This document shows, in pieces, positions 1-8,918 of a stretch of 40,606 nt of DNA. The notes beneath the pieces are model-generated. The model saw only the letters and a list, made by a program, of their open reading frames with translations. It ran no database searches and had not been told where the DNA came from. Origin of the DNA: Amarolinea aalborgensis (lineage in GTDB: Bacteria > Chloroflexota > Anaerolineae > SSC4 > Amarolineaceae); contig NZ_UETR01000026.1 in the NCBI RefSeq assembly GCF_900491745.1, positions 1 through 40,606 on the forward strand. Direction: 5' to 3'. The number at the start of each line of letters is the position of its first letter. Position 1 is the first letter of the stretch. The translations under genes and the position numbers were made by a program.

Positions 1-686
1 GCCGTCTCTTCGCCCAGGATCAGCCCGTCTTTGAGGCGCACCACGCGCTCCGCGTAGCGCGCCACGGCCGGATCGTGCGTCACCATCAGAATCGTGATGC
101 CGGCGTCCCGATTTGCGCGGCGCATGATGTCCATGATCTCGATCCCGGTCTGGCTGTCCAGGTTGCCCGTCGGTTCATCAGCCAGCAGGATGGTGGGCTG
201 ATTGACCAGCGCCCGCGCCAGTGCGACGCGCTGCTGCTCGCCGCCAGAAAGTTCTGTCGGTTTATGGCCCAGCCGCTCGGCCAGGCCAACGACCTGCAGC
301 AGGTTTTGCGCGCGACGACGGCGCTCGGCCGGCGCTATGCGGGCAAAGAGCATCGGAAACTCCACGTTCTGCGCCGCGGTCATCGTCGAAACCAGGTTGA
401 ACGACTGAAAGACGAAGCCGATGCGTGTGCGCCGGTAGGCTGCCAGGTCATTTTCGTCGAGTGCGCTCAGTTGTTGCCCCGCCACCGTAATCTCGCCGGC
501 CGACGCCCGATCCAGGCCGCCGATCAAGTGCAGGAGGGTGGATTTGCCAGAACCAGACGCGCCCATCAGGCAGCAGAACTCGCCCTGCTGCACGCTCAGG
601 CTGACCCCGCGCAGCGCATGAACCTGGGCTTTGCCCATCACATACGTTTTTTGCAGATCCGCAACGTCAATGATCACCGTCGGCAT
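1..686 (-). CDS. ABC transporter ATP-binding protein, MacB/LolD/YknY type (3' end outside window)
   Basis: This open frame starts at an ATG at 686 and is still open at base 1, giving 228 visible codons. It has every ABC ATPase motif in order: Walker A GASGSGKS, a Q-loop in VFQSFN, the signature LSGGEQQR, Walker B ILLADEP with the downstream TGNLDS typical of the MacB/LolD group, and the H-loop THD. A typical member is 220-240 residues, so only the last few are probably missing. It should power a MacB-like permease that extrudes lipoproteins, peptides or toxins. The permease would lie beyond the left edge. It begins 8 bases after the Yip1-family gene, so the two are probably cotranscribed. Bacillus YknWXYZ also combines a Yip1 protein with this ATPase type, which supports the pairing. 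The substrate cannot be told. Confidence 0.93.
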   Translation of the reverse strand, partial: MPTVIIDVADLQKTYVMGKAQVHALRGVSLSVQQGEFCCLMGASGSGKSTLLHLIGGLDRASAGEITVAGQQLSALDENDLAAYRRTRIGFVFQSFNLVSTMTAAQNVEFPMLFARIAPAERRRRAQNLLQVVGLAERLGHKPTELSGGEQQRVALARALVNQPTILLADEPTGNLDSQTGIEIMDIMRRANRDAGITILMVTHDPAVARYAERVVRLKDGLILGEET

Positions 687-694
687 TTTTGGGG

Positions 695-1474
695 TTAGAA
701 CCCTCGTGAGAAAGCGCCCAAGAGAAGGCTGGGTGCAGCTCCAACCAGCACGGAAAGCGCCACGTAGATACCCATGATGATGATCGTCTTGTTGCGGCTC
801 AAGCGCCCGCTGATCAGCACGGCCATCCCCAGGAGAACCACATACCAGACGGCAAACAAGTCAATCGAGCTCAGCGCCGCACCCACAAAGCCTAACTGCC
901 CGTTGAGGACCTGATCGGCCGGCGTCACGAGGCCAGAGAGGCCGCCGCCCACGATGGGCGAATGCGTGCTGGCGATGAAAATGATCTGCAAGACGGTGCG
1001 TACGGCCAGGGGGAGACTGGCCCATGCGGATGTGCTGAACAGCGCGCCATAGGTGTTCTGGCCGCCGAATGCCAGCCCAAGCAGGTGCAAAAAACCGGCG
1101 CGCACGATCCAGGCCAGCAGCAGCGGCCCAATGGCAGCCAGAAGCCCCAGCGCAATCGGCTGGGGCGCTGGACCTTGCAGCGCTTCTGGCGGCAGATTCG
1201 CAAAATCCTGCGGCGGCAGGCTCTGTCGTAGCTGTTCGATGCTTGCCAAGCGACGCAGCTCAGCCACGTAGGGCGCCTCGATCACGACGCGCAGCGCCAG
1301 CAGGCTGACGATGACGACGAGCGGAATGATGAACAACCACCGTTGCCCATCGCGCACCGCGGTCAGCGCCGCGCGCGGTCGCAGCCAAATCCACCAGAGG
1401 AGCGAAAAGAGGCCTGGGCTGTGCGGCTCGGCCGGGCCAGCCGCTGCGGCTGCTGGGTTCAGGGAAAATGACAT
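695..1474 (-). CDS. Yip1-family multi-pass membrane protein
   Basis: This 259-residue protein has an N-terminal segment with a WWIWLRP motif typical of bacterial Yip1 proteins and about five or six hydrophobic segments. One polar loop of roughly 50 residues, after the first membrane segment, is rich in Pro, Gln and Leu. I start it at the ATG at 1474 because GAAGGACG lies 5-9 bases upstream; the open frame extends to 1603 but the extra part looks like leader. It lies directly upstream of the ABC ATPase. In Bacillus the Yip1 protein YknW helps assemble the YknXYZ exporter, so a similar helper role is likely here. The exact function is inferred from that analogy. Confidence 0.75.
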   Translation of the reverse strand: MSFSLNPAAAAAGPAEPHSPGLFSLLWWIWLRPRAALTAVRDGQRWLFIIPLVVIVSLLALRVVIEAPYVAELRRLASIEQLRQSLPPQDFANLPPEALQGPAPQPIALGLLAAIGPLLLAWIVRAGFLHLLGLAFGGQNTYGALFSTSAWASLPLAVRTVLQIIFIASTHSPIVGGGLSGLVTPADQVLNGQLGFVGAALSSIDLFAVWYVVLLGMAVLISGRLSRNKTIIIMGIYVALSVLVGAAPSLLLGAFSRGF

Positions 1475-1611
1475 CGTGTCGTCCTTCGTGTGGATGAATT
1501 GAACTGTGTCTGCCGTCCGCACTGACGTTGCCGCGGCGACGCTGGTTCCTGGCAGGCTTCGCTGCGCCGTCGAGACCGCGCAGCCACGCGGCGGTTTGTG
1601 CAATGAGGGGT

Positions 1612-1620
1612 ATTATAGCA
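1612..1620 (-). promoter_or_regulatory. Extended -10 promoter for the Yip1-ABC operon
   Basis: Read on the minus strand, this is TGCTATAAT, a perfect extended -10 hexamer. No good -35 lies 16-18 bases upstream, which is common for extended -10 promoters. It would give a leader of about 130 bases before the Yip1 start at 1474. Confidence 0.5.
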
Positions 1621-1812
1621 CAACCCTCGCTTTGCTTCCCAATTGCTGAGCGCAGACACGGCCATGAGCTTGTGGCCGATGACCGCTTTGCGGGCGCTGG
1701 AAGGCGGATGGCGCCGCGCACGAATCGGCGCCAAAGCGTCCCGAAACCGCCGGAAACACATCTCGAACCCGGCGCGTAGGTTCACGGTCATCATTTGTTC
1801 AGCCAGGCCATT

Positions 1813-1841
1813 TTGGCGCTTTTCCTAGAGAGTGCTAAAAT
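1813..1841 (+). promoter_or_regulatory. Promoter of the LysM/L,D-transpeptidase gene
   Basis: TTGGCG and TAAAAT are separated by exactly 17 bases, and the -10 is preceded by TG (TGCTAAAAT). Transcription would begin near 1848 and give a leader of about 64 bases. Between this promoter and the divergent one near 1612 there are about 190 bases in which I see nothing else. Confidence 0.5.
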
Positions 1842-1911
1842 CATTATTCATTATATCGCAATAAGCTGAAACAGCTCGGGGTTTTCTTGAAAGGAGTTGA
1901 CAGAAGGAACT

Positions 1912-2943
1912 ATGTCACAACGCAGACTCATCACGGCGGTGTTGATCTTACTCGTGATGCTGGCTTCGGCCGTGCCTGCCTTTGCCCTCCCCATCGAACA
2001 ACCCTCGCTGGACGGAATTCATGTGGTGCAGGCGGGCGAGACCCTGAGCAGTATTGCGCTGCGCTATGGCGTGACGGTGCAGGCGCTCATGACGGCCAAC
2101 GGCATTGACAACGCCAACCTGGTGTATGTGGGTCAGCGCCTGCAGATTCCCGGCGGCAGCAGCGCCGGGACCGGCGGCGGCGCCAGCGGGGTGTATGTGG
2201 TGCAAGCTGGCGACAGTCTCGGCGCCATTGCGGCCCGTTACGGAACTACGGTGGCTAGTCTGATGGCCCTCAACGGCCTTTCGAATGCCAGTATGATTTT
2301 CGTTGGTCAGCGCCTGCGGGTCAATGGCGCAGCGCCTGCTGCTGGCGGCAGCGCCCCGACCCCCGGCGCGCGCGTGCATGTCGTCGCCCGCGGCGATTCC
2401 CTGGGCGGCATTGCCGCCCGCTACGGCACGTCGGTGGCCGCCATTATCGCCGCGAATGGCCTGCGCAGCGCCAACCTGATCATTGTGGGCCAGCGCCTGC
2501 GCATCCCCAGCGGCGGCGCCGCGACGAGCGGCAGCGTGCCGGTGTATCCAGGGGCCGGCAGTCGAGGTCTGAGTTTCCAGGTCAGCATTTCAGCGCAGCG
2601 CTGCCAGCTCTATTCTGGCAGCACGCTGCTCAACACCTGGCGCTGCTCCACCGGGCGTTCGGGCTCCGGCACGAAAACCGGTTCGTTCCGGGTGCAGAGC
2701 AAGATTCGCAACGCCTGGGGTTCGCGCTGGCAGTTCTGGATGCCCTATTGGCTTGGCATCTACTGGGCGGGCTCGAGCGAAAATGGGATTCATGGTCAAC
2801 CCTGGTATCCAAACGGCGGTCAGGTGTGGGCAGGCCTGGTGGGAACCCCCATCACTTTTGGCTGCGTCATGTTGGATAACACGACAGCCGCTCAATTGTA
2901 CAGCCTGGCCTACATCGGTATGCCGGTCACCATTCGTTACTGA
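1912..2943 (+). CDS. Secreted triple-LysM L,D-transpeptidase-like (YkuD) protein
   Basis: This 343-residue protein is probably exported. A basic start and hydrophobic core end in the signal-peptidase site AFA at about residue 25. Three LysM peptidoglycan-binding modules follow (about residues 36-79, 96-139 and 159-203), each with a V(V/A)xxGDSL-like start and a VGQRLxI end, linked by Gly/Ser spacers. The C-terminal third is a YkuD-type L,D-transpeptidase domain with IHGQP and a catalytic-cysteine motif TFGC. The usual motif is (S/T)HGC, so the histidine next to the cysteine is Phe here. The family crosslinks peptidoglycan or attaches proteins to it. I chose the ATG at 1912, with AGAAGG just upstream, over a TTG at 1897. 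It is monocistronic, with its own promoter and terminator. Confidence 0.88.
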   Translation: MSQRRLITAVLILLVMLASAVPAFALPIEQPSLDGIHVVQAGETLSSIALRYGVTVQALMTANGIDNANLVYVGQRLQIPGGSSAGTGGGASGVYVVQAGDSLGAIAARYGTTVASLMALNGLSNASMIFVGQRLRVNGAAPAAGGSAPTPGARVHVVARGDSLGGIAARYGTSVAAIIAANGLRSANLIIVGQRLRIPSGGAATSGSVPVYPGAGSRGLSFQVSISAQRCQLYSGSTLLNTWRCSTGRSGSGTKTGSFRVQSKIRNAWGSRWQFWMPYWLGIYWAGSSENGIHGQPWYPNGGQVWAGLVGTPITFGCVMLDNTTAAQLYSLAYIGMPVTIRY

Positions 2944-2972
2944 TCGGCGCGCGCCTGCAGACAAGTGAAGCC

Positions 2973-3004
2973 AAAGGCCCTTGCCGCCAGGTGAGGGCCT
3001 TTTT
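2973..3004 (+). terminator. Intrinsic terminator after the LysM/L,D-transpeptidase gene
   Basis: AAAGGCCCT (2973-2981) pairs perfectly with AGGGCCTTT (2994-3002) and is followed by more T residues. It separates this gene from typA. Confidence 0.85.
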
Positions 3005-3113
3005 ATGTTGAGATAATCCATGGGGCGCGGCGGCGGACCGTCCCGCGGCGAACATCGCCACGCACCCACCCCATTGAGTAGATACAGTCGAAGCGAAGTG
3101 GAAAACGAACAAA

Positions 3114-4958
3114 ATGCCTGAACTAAACCTGACAACGAGAAGTGATATTCGGAATGTTGCCATTATTGCCCATGTGGATCACGGGAAAACGACCCTCGTA
3201 GACGCCATTCTCAAGCAGACGCGGGTCTTTCGCGACAACCAATTGGTGATTGATCGCGTGCTCGACTCCAATGATCTGGAGCGCGAGCGCGGGATCACGA
3301 TCCTTGCCAAAAATATGGCGGTTTACTACAAGGGCGTCAAGATCAACATCGTAGATACGCCGGGCCACGCCGATTTTGGCGGCGAGGTCGAGCGTGTGCT
3401 TAACATGGTGGATGGCGTGCTGCTCTTGGTAGATGCGGTGGATGGGCCGATGCCACAGACGCGTTTCGTCCTGCGCAAGGCGCTGGAACTGGGGCATCGC
3501 GCCATCGTGGTGGTCAACAAGGTGGATCGTAAGGACAGCCGGCCCGAATGGGTGACGAACGCCATCTTCGATCTCTTTATTGACCTGGGCGCCACCGATG
3601 AGCAAGCGTCCTTTCCCGTCGTCTACGCCATCGGCCAGCAAGGCCGCGCCGGCGACACACCGGACACGCTGGCGACTGATCTAACTCCGCTGCTCGATCT
3701 CATCCTGAATTACTTGCCCGGCCCCACCGTCAATATGGGCGGCCCGGCGCAGATGCTCATCACCCTGCTGGCCTACGACGACTACAAGGGACGGATTGCC
3801 ATCGGCCGTCTCTTTGCCGGTCGTTTGCACCGTTTGCAGCAAGTGGCCGTTATTGCGACCAGTGGGCAGGCCAGGTTCGGGCGTCTGGCGCAGGTTTTTT
3901 CGCACCAGGGTCTGGAGCGCGTCGAGCAGGAAGAGGTGGAGGCGGGCGACATCGTGGCGGTGACGGGCCTTCCAGAGGTCACCGTGTCCGAGACGGTGGC
4001 CGACGCCAGTGATCCGCACCCCTTGCCGCCCATCCGCATCGAAGAGCCGACCGTGCGCATGACCTTTGGCGTCAACACCAGTCCCTTCACGGGCCGCGAG
4101 GGCACCTGGAGCACCAGCCGCAAGCTGCGTGAACGTCTGTTCAAAGAACTAGAGCACAACGTCAGCCTGCGCGTGGATGAGACCGACTCAGCCGACACGT
4201 TCCTGGTCTCTGGACGCGGTGAGCTGCACCTGGTGGTGCTGATCGAAACCATGCGCCGCGAAGGGTACGAATTCGAGGTCAGCAAGCCGGAGGTGATCTT
4301 CCACACCGATGCGGCGACGGGCGAGCGCCTGGAGCCAATCGAGGAGGCTTACATCGAAGTGCCCGAGCCCTGGCTGGGCGCGGTCGTTGAGATGTTGGGC
4401 ACCCGGCGAGCGCAGCTGCAGGACATGCGTCACAGCGACAATGGCATCGTTTTCCTGCACTACAAGGTGCCGACACGCGGCCTGCTTGGCTTCCGCAACG
4501 ATTTCCTGACGATGACCAAAGGCAACGGCATCATTCATACGCTCTTTGCGGGGTATGAGCCGTTCTACGGGCCGATTGGGACGCGCACGCATGGCAGCCT
4601 GGTGGCCTGGGAGGCCGGCGTTGCCACGACCTACGGCTTGAAGAACGCCGAGGAGCGCGGCACGCTCTTCATCGGCCCCAACCGGGATGTCTACGAAGGC
4701 ATGATCGTCGGCCAGAACAGCCGCGACACCGATATGGATGTCAACGTGTGCAAGAAGAAGCAGTTGACCAACATGCGGGCGTCGAGCAGCGAAATTCAAA
4801 TCCGCCTGACTCCGCATCGCATCTTGAGCCTGGACGACTGCATCGAATTCGTTTCCGACGATGAGGTGGTTGAGGTGACGCCTCTCAACATCCGGATGCG
4901 CAAGCGGATTCTGAATTCAGATTTGCGACGCAAGGCCGCGAAGGATAAGGACGAATAG
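3114..4958 (+). CDS. typA: Translational GTPase TypA/BipA
   Basis: The 614-residue length is normal for TypA/BipA, a ribosome-associated GTPase involved in 50S assembly and stress or cold adaptation. G1 is AHVDHGKTT (about residues 19-27), the switch region has RERGITI, G3 is DTPGHADF (about 81-88) and G4 is NKVDR. The later elongation-factor-like domains and the C-terminal region (GTRTHGSLVAWE, then the KKKQLTNMRAS stretch) match the family end to end. The ATG at 3114 has only a weak purine-rich site upstream. A strong terminator follows. No unusual feature is visible. Confidence 0.97.
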   Translation: MPELNLTTRSDIRNVAIIAHVDHGKTTLVDAILKQTRVFRDNQLVIDRVLDSNDLERERGITILAKNMAVYYKGVKINIVDTPGHADFGGEVERVLNMVDGVLLLVDAVDGPMPQTRFVLRKALELGHRAIVVVNKVDRKDSRPEWVTNAIFDLFIDLGATDEQASFPVVYAIGQQGRAGDTPDTLATDLTPLLDLILNYLPGPTVNMGGPAQMLITLLAYDDYKGRIAIGRLFAGRLHRLQQVAVIATSGQARFGRLAQVFSHQGLERVEQEEVEAGDIVAVTGLPEVTVSETVADASDPHPLPPIRIEEPTVRMTFGVNTSPFTGREGTWSTSRKLRERLFKELEHNVSLRVDETDSADTFLVSGRGELHLVVLIETMRREGYEFEVSKPEVIFHTDAATGERLEPIEEAYIEVPEPWLGAVVEMLGTRRAQLQDMRHSDNGIVFLHYKVPTRGLLGFRNDFLTMTKGNGIIHTLFAGYEPFYGPIGTRTHGSLVAWEAGVATTYGLKNAEERGTLFIGPNRDVYEGMIVGQNSRDTDMDVNVCKKKQLTNMRASSSEIQIRLTPHRILSLDDCIEFVSDDEVVEVTPLNIRMRKRILNSDLRRKAAKDKDE

Positions 4959-4981
4959 AGAGACGCGGGAAGAGAGGAAGC

Positions 4982-5021
4982 AAGACTTCCGAAGTCTGTC
5001 AGGACTTCGGAAGTCTTTTTT
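4982..5021 (+). terminator. Intrinsic terminator after typA
   Basis: A perfect 15-bp stem (4982-4996 with 5003-5017), a TGTCAG loop and a run of six T residues. The stem arms contain the self-complementary core GACTTCCGAAGTC, so each arm could also fold alone. Confidence 0.93.
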
Positions 5022-5032
5022 GTTTCCACACA

Positions 5033-5096
5033 GGCTAGGGTCTTTTTGTATCGCCGCGCCGGCTAGGGTCTTGTTGTGTTGCCCCGCAGGTTAGGG
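5033..5096. repeat. Degenerate 28-bp tandem repeat, about 2.3 copies
   Basis: GGCTAGGGTCTT recurs at 5033 and 5061, and a decayed GGTTAGGG at 5089, with an exact period of 28 bases. It fills the gap between the typA terminator and the end of the ligase operon. No coding potential is seen. Confidence 0.6.
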
Positions 5097-6221
5097 CTAG
5101 GGCATCCTGGTTTCGGCGATCAGATGATCCACGACCGCATTCATATCGCGCGTCTTTTCGAAGACTCTGAGCTGGCGGTCGGCGCTGGTGCCGTGTTCGA
5201 GGATACGGTAGATCGGTTCGATGGCTTCGCGGCTGCCCAGCTCCTCCACTTGCTCGTCCACCAGGCGCAGAATTTCGCGCACGAGCTGTCGCGTGGGCAC
5301 TTCCGTGTATTTGCCAAAGTCAATCAGCTTGCCGTCAATGCCATGCTGCACCGCGCGACGTTTGTTCTCTTCGATATAGTCGCGGCGGTAGATGCGGAAG
5401 GTGATGTTGCGCCGCCGTAGTTCCCACAGCCAGGCGACTACAGCCTGGATGAGCGCGGCAATTGCAATGGCCTCGTCCACGCGCGTCACCATATCGCACA
5501 CGCGGAACTCGATGGTGGGAAAAGCGTAGTGCGGCCGCACGTCCCACCAGATCTTCGATCCGTTGGGGATGCAGCCGGTGTTGATGAGTGTATCTACGAA
5601 ACGCTGAAATTCGCCCCACGATTCGAACCGTTCAGGCACGCCGGAGCGAGGAAAATCTTCGAAAACGATGCTGCGGTAGGACTTGAAGCCCGTGTTTTGC
5701 CCCATCCAGAACGGCGAGCTGGTGGATAAGGCCAGGATGTGCGGCAGCATGTAGCGCACGACATTCATGCAGTCAATGCCAAAGTCACGATCTTCGATGC
5801 CAATGTGGACATGCATGCCGAAGATCAGGAGGCGCTGCGCCAGGATCTGCATGTCCTGCACCACGCCCTTGTAGCGGTCGAACGGCGTGATCTCCTGCTG
5901 CCGCCAATGCGAGAACGGATGCGTGGCCGCCGCCACAATCGCCAGGTTATGTTCTTCGGCCAGGCTGATGATGGATTCACGCTGTTTGCGCAGCTCTTCG
6001 GCCAATTGGGCGATGTTTTGGCAGATCGGCGTGCCCAGCTCCACCATGGACTGGTGCATTTCAGGCTTGATGGCGTGCTCTTTCAGCACCCCCTTCTCAA
6101 CGTTCTGGGTGCTGGTCTGCTCCATCAGTTCCGTGATGGCCGCCTTCAAGCCGCGCGTGGAGGGATCAATGATCTGGTACTCTTCTTCGACGCCGATCGT
6201 GAGTGATGGTCGCTTCACCAT
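5097..6221 (-). CDS. Carboxylate-amine ligase, GCS2/YbdK family (copy A)
   Basis: This 374-residue protein belongs to the glutamate-cysteine ligase type 2 (YbdK-like) family, which joins a carboxylate, often glutamate, to an amine using ATP. The N-terminal metal/ATP-binding motif IGVEEEYQIID is intact. FGMHVHIGIED, STSSPFW, TGFKSYR and the DVRPH.....IEFRVCD strand are family hallmarks. The C-terminal ADRQLRV is also typical. It is the last gene of the minus-strand ligase block and lies 111 bases after its paralogue, which has the same length. The substrate is unknown. Family membership is near certain; true gamma-glutamylcysteine synthesis is only one possibility. Confidence 0.92.
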   Translation of the reverse strand: MVKRPSLTIGVEEEYQIIDPSTRGLKAAITELMEQTSTQNVEKGVLKEHAIKPEMHQSMVELGTPICQNIAQLAEELRKQRESIISLAEEHNLAIVAAATHPFSHWRQQEITPFDRYKGVVQDMQILAQRLLIFGMHVHIGIEDRDFGIDCMNVVRYMLPHILALSTSSPFWMGQNTGFKSYRSIVFEDFPRSGVPERFESWGEFQRFVDTLINTGCIPNGSKIWWDVRPHYAFPTIEFRVCDMVTRVDEAIAIAALIQAVVAWLWELRRRNITFRIYRRDYIEENKRRAVQHGIDGKLIDFGKYTEVPTRQLVREILRLVDEQVEELGSREAIEPIYRILEHGTSADRQLRVFEKTRDMNAVVDHLIAETRMP

Positions 6222-6332
6222 ATATCTACCTCATCTACCTCTTGCCATGGTTTTGTGTCTTGGGTGCAAGCCGCGTGGGATACCGCGGTGGTCAGCTGGC
6301 TGCCAACCAGGGAATTACCAGGACGATCGCCG

Positions 6333-7457
6333 TCAGTCCACGCCCTTGCGTGTTTCGAGGATCAAATGGTCCACCACGGCGCGCAGGTTATGGTCATTTT
6401 CTTCGTAGACGCGCAGCTGGCGGTCGGCGCTGTTGCCCTGCTCGATGATGGAATAGGCGAATTCTAGTTCGTCGCGGCTGTCCAGTTCATCTACCATGGG
6501 GTCAACCAGGCGTAGGAGCTCGCGCACGAGCTGCTTGGCGGAGAACTGCTGCTCTTTGCCGAAATCCACCAGTTTGCCATCCAGGCCGTAGCGCACCGCG
6601 CGCCATTTGTTCTCGGCGACCAGGCTGCGGGTGTAGTCGCGAAACATCATGTTATGGCGTCGCAGCTCCACGAGCCAGGCGACTGTCGCTTGCACCAGGG
6701 CCGCCACCGCCAGCGCCTCATCCACGGTGGTGCATGCGTCGAAGACGCGGAATTGCAGGGTGGGCAAGCGCCAGTGCGGCCGCACATCCCAGTAAATCTG
6801 ACGCTCGTGGTCAATACAGTGCGTTGCCATCAGCATGTCAACGTACTGGCGGTATTCACCCCACGAAGCAAAATGGTGTGGGATGCCGCTGCGGGGCAGG
6901 TTTTCCAACAGCACGTTACGATACGACTTCAGGCCGGTGTTGCGACCGCTCCAAAAAGGCGAGCTGGTGGACAGGGTTAACATGTGCGGCACCATGTAAC
7001 GGATGACATTCATCACGTCAATGCGCAGCTCCGGATCTTCGATGCCGATGTGCACATGCGTGCCGAAGATTAGGAGACGCTGCGCCAGCATGTCGCGTCC
7101 CGCGACTAATCCTTCGATGTGACCGGGTCGCGGAATGCCTGGCTTGCGCCAGGATGTGATCGGATGCGTGCCGGCCAGGGCTACTTCGAAGCCGCGATCG
7201 TGCGCCAGTTTCATGACGCCCTTGCGCTGCTGGATCAAGGCCTGGCGAGCCTCTTTGATGTTGGCGCAGACTGGCGTGCCCATCTCCAGCGTGGCTGGCA
7301 GTTCCACCTGCACCTCGCCCTCTGCGTCCTGTTCACGCAGGATCAACCGTTCGTTGTCCATGACGCGCGAGATGATGGAACGCAGTTCGCGCGTCTCTGG
7401 ATCAATAATCTGGTATTCTTCGCTGATACCAATGTTCAGACTAGGCTCTTGGAACAT
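6333..7457 (-). CDS. Carboxylate-amine ligase, GCS2/YbdK family (copy B, altered N-terminal motif)
   Basis: This is a 374-residue paralogue of the downstream gene and aligns with it along its length (THVHIGIED, STSSPFW, TGLKSYR, DVRPHWRLPTLQFRVFD, ADRQLRV). In the N-terminal motif it reads IGISEEYQIID where copy A has IGVEEEYQIID. The first glutamate of the ExE pair that binds metal in this family is therefore serine. This may mean a changed substrate, lower activity or a regulatory partner of copy A. I start it at the ATG at 7457 because GGAGG lies 7 bases upstream. The open frame extends to 7529, but that would overlap the preceding gene. It starts 37 bases after the permuted ATP-grasp gene, which suggests one operon. 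Confidence 0.9.
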   Translation of the reverse strand: MFQEPSLNIGISEEYQIIDPETRELRSIISRVMDNERLILREQDAEGEVQVELPATLEMGTPVCANIKEARQALIQQRKGVMKLAHDRGFEVALAGTHPITSWRKPGIPRPGHIEGLVAGRDMLAQRLLIFGTHVHIGIEDPELRIDVMNVIRYMVPHMLTLSTSSPFWSGRNTGLKSYRNVLLENLPRSGIPHHFASWGEYRQYVDMLMATHCIDHERQIYWDVRPHWRLPTLQFRVFDACTTVDEALAVAALVQATVAWLVELRRHNMMFRDYTRSLVAENKWRAVRYGLDGKLVDFGKEQQFSAKQLVRELLRLVDPMVDELDSRDELEFAYSIIEQGNSADRQLRVYEENDHNLRAVVDHLILETRKGVD

Positions 7458-7494
7458 CGCACGCCTCCATCGAATCTCTTGTCGTCTGCTTGGT

Positions 7495-8865
7495 TTACAC
7501 CACGAACGTCGGCACGGTAGAACCGCCACCGGCGGTTACGTTGAGCAGCGTCACCGTGGAAAGGCGGGTCAGGCAGCCGCCAATCATGCGCCCGTGAAAC
7601 ACGAAGGGGTCGCAGTCCACCAGGCGCTGACTGATGTGCACCTGGCCGTCGGTGGTCAAGGCTGGAAAGTCCTCGTACGCGATCTGCACGCGTTCTTGTA
7701 GGACAGCATTTTCCGGCAGGCCACTCTGCAAGGCTTTCTCCCACGCGGCGCTGTCAGTTTCCCAACCGATGACAACGCCCTTGCCGCCGTACTCATCGTT
7801 CGGTTTGATGACCAGGCGATCCTTGTTTTCCAGTGCAAAGGGCAGTAGATCCACCTCTTGTCCGTGGAACAGCGTTTTTCGTTCTTCGATCATGCGCGTC
7901 CAGGGGATGTGCGCATCGAGCGCGGCTCGTTCGGCGGGCGTGAAGAAATGTTGATTGCGCTCATCGCCGACCACCGCGAAGCTGGCTTTTTTGTGCAGCA
8001 GCTTGCAGCGGAAGGGGTTCATCATGCAGATTTTGCCGTCGGCCAGCGCGTGGATGATCGGATGATCGAGGCCGTAGCGCTCCAGCAGCTCGGTCGAGAG
8101 AACCCGCTTGTAAATGAAATCAACCGCCAGGCCGCCGCCGGCGCCGTGCGCCAGCATCACGCCGTTACGATACTCCAGCTCATCGGGGCTGACGATGACC
8201 GCGCGGATGCCCTGCTGGGCGAAGTATTCCTGGAACAGGATGAATTCGTTTGCCGTGGGGACGCCGTGCCAATCCACGATGGCAATCGTGGGCAGCGCCC
8301 CCCGATTGCCGCGCCAGGCGTAGTAGATCTCCAGAATCGCGTCCACGGCGTGCTGGCGCGCCCAGAGCGGCGTCAGCGGATAGCGCGCCTGGAAGTTCTT
8401 GATCAGCGGCGTCTGCAAGAAGACCTCGGACAGCACATCTTCATAGGCCATGGCTGCCGGGCTTTCGGCGTTGTACTCCACAAACTGCAGCGTGCCATCG
8501 TGACTGAAGAACGAATCCAAGCGCGCCGTCGGCACGGGCGTCTCATAGCCGGTCTCCAGCGTGATCAGGTATTCTTCCTCTGGGGTCAGCGCGACCTGGC
8601 GCCGCAGAGACGCATCGCCCATCATGGCGTTGTACACCTTGTTGAACGCGCTGATCAGCAGCTCACATTCGCCCACGACATACTTCCACTGCGCTTTCGT
8701 CAGCAGATGAGGGCGCAGGACGGTGGTCAGCGGCCGCTCCCCAAAGTACAAGCGACGGGCGCGCATTCCCTGCTCCAGCTCGCTCCAGGTATCGGCCGCC
8801 ATCGCCGGCGTACACAGGTCGTGGTAGTAAGCGATGATATCGGTGATGTTGGGTTCGGCGCTCAT
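7495..8865 (-). CDS. Circularly permuted ATP-grasp-like ligase
   Basis: This 456-residue protein looks like a circularly permuted ATP-grasp enzyme, related to the glutathionylspermidine-synthase and CP_ATPgrasp families. The N-terminal half has a substrate-side segment with RLDSFF and VEYNAESPA. The C-terminal half carries the ATP-binding part: VIKPNDEYGGKGV is a lysine plus glycine-rich loop, and NAVLQERVQI is the strand with the conserved Glu. The tail has GRMIGGCLTRLS. These enzymes form amide bonds through acyl-phosphate intermediates. The ATG at 8865 has GAGGAAAGG upstream; the open frame extends to 9018 but would overlap the preceding gene. It sits 53 bases after the second ATP-grasp gene. 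The fold call is good; the substrate is unknown. Confidence 0.8.
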   Translation of the reverse strand: MSAEPNITDIIAYYHDLCTPAMAADTWSELEQGMRARRLYFGERPLTTVLRPHLLTKAQWKYVVGECELLISAFNKVYNAMMGDASLRRQVALTPEEEYLITLETGYETPVPTARLDSFFSHDGTLQFVEYNAESPAAMAYEDVLSEVFLQTPLIKNFQARYPLTPLWARQHAVDAILEIYYAWRGNRGALPTIAIVDWHGVPTANEFILFQEYFAQQGIRAVIVSPDELEYRNGVMLAHGAGGGLAVDFIYKRVLSTELLERYGLDHPIIHALADGKICMMNPFRCKLLHKKASFAVVGDERNQHFFTPAERAALDAHIPWTRMIEERKTLFHGQEVDLLPFALENKDRLVIKPNDEYGGKGVVIGWETDSAAWEKALQSGLPENAVLQERVQIAYEDFPALTTDGQVHISQRLVDCDPFVFHGRMIGGCLTRLSTVTLLNVTAGGGSTVPTFVV

Positions 8866-8918
8866 GACCTTTCCTCTTTCACGTTGAATGATCTCGTCGG
8901 GGCCGCCTGCTTCGAAGG

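Noticed and set aside
1813..1838. A GAGTGCTAA half-site that resembles a CIRCE heat-shock operator.
   Set aside because: The other arm (TTGGCGCTT) matches only 6 of 9 positions and the spacer is 8, not 9. The same bases are better explained as a -35/-10 pair with 17-bp spacing.
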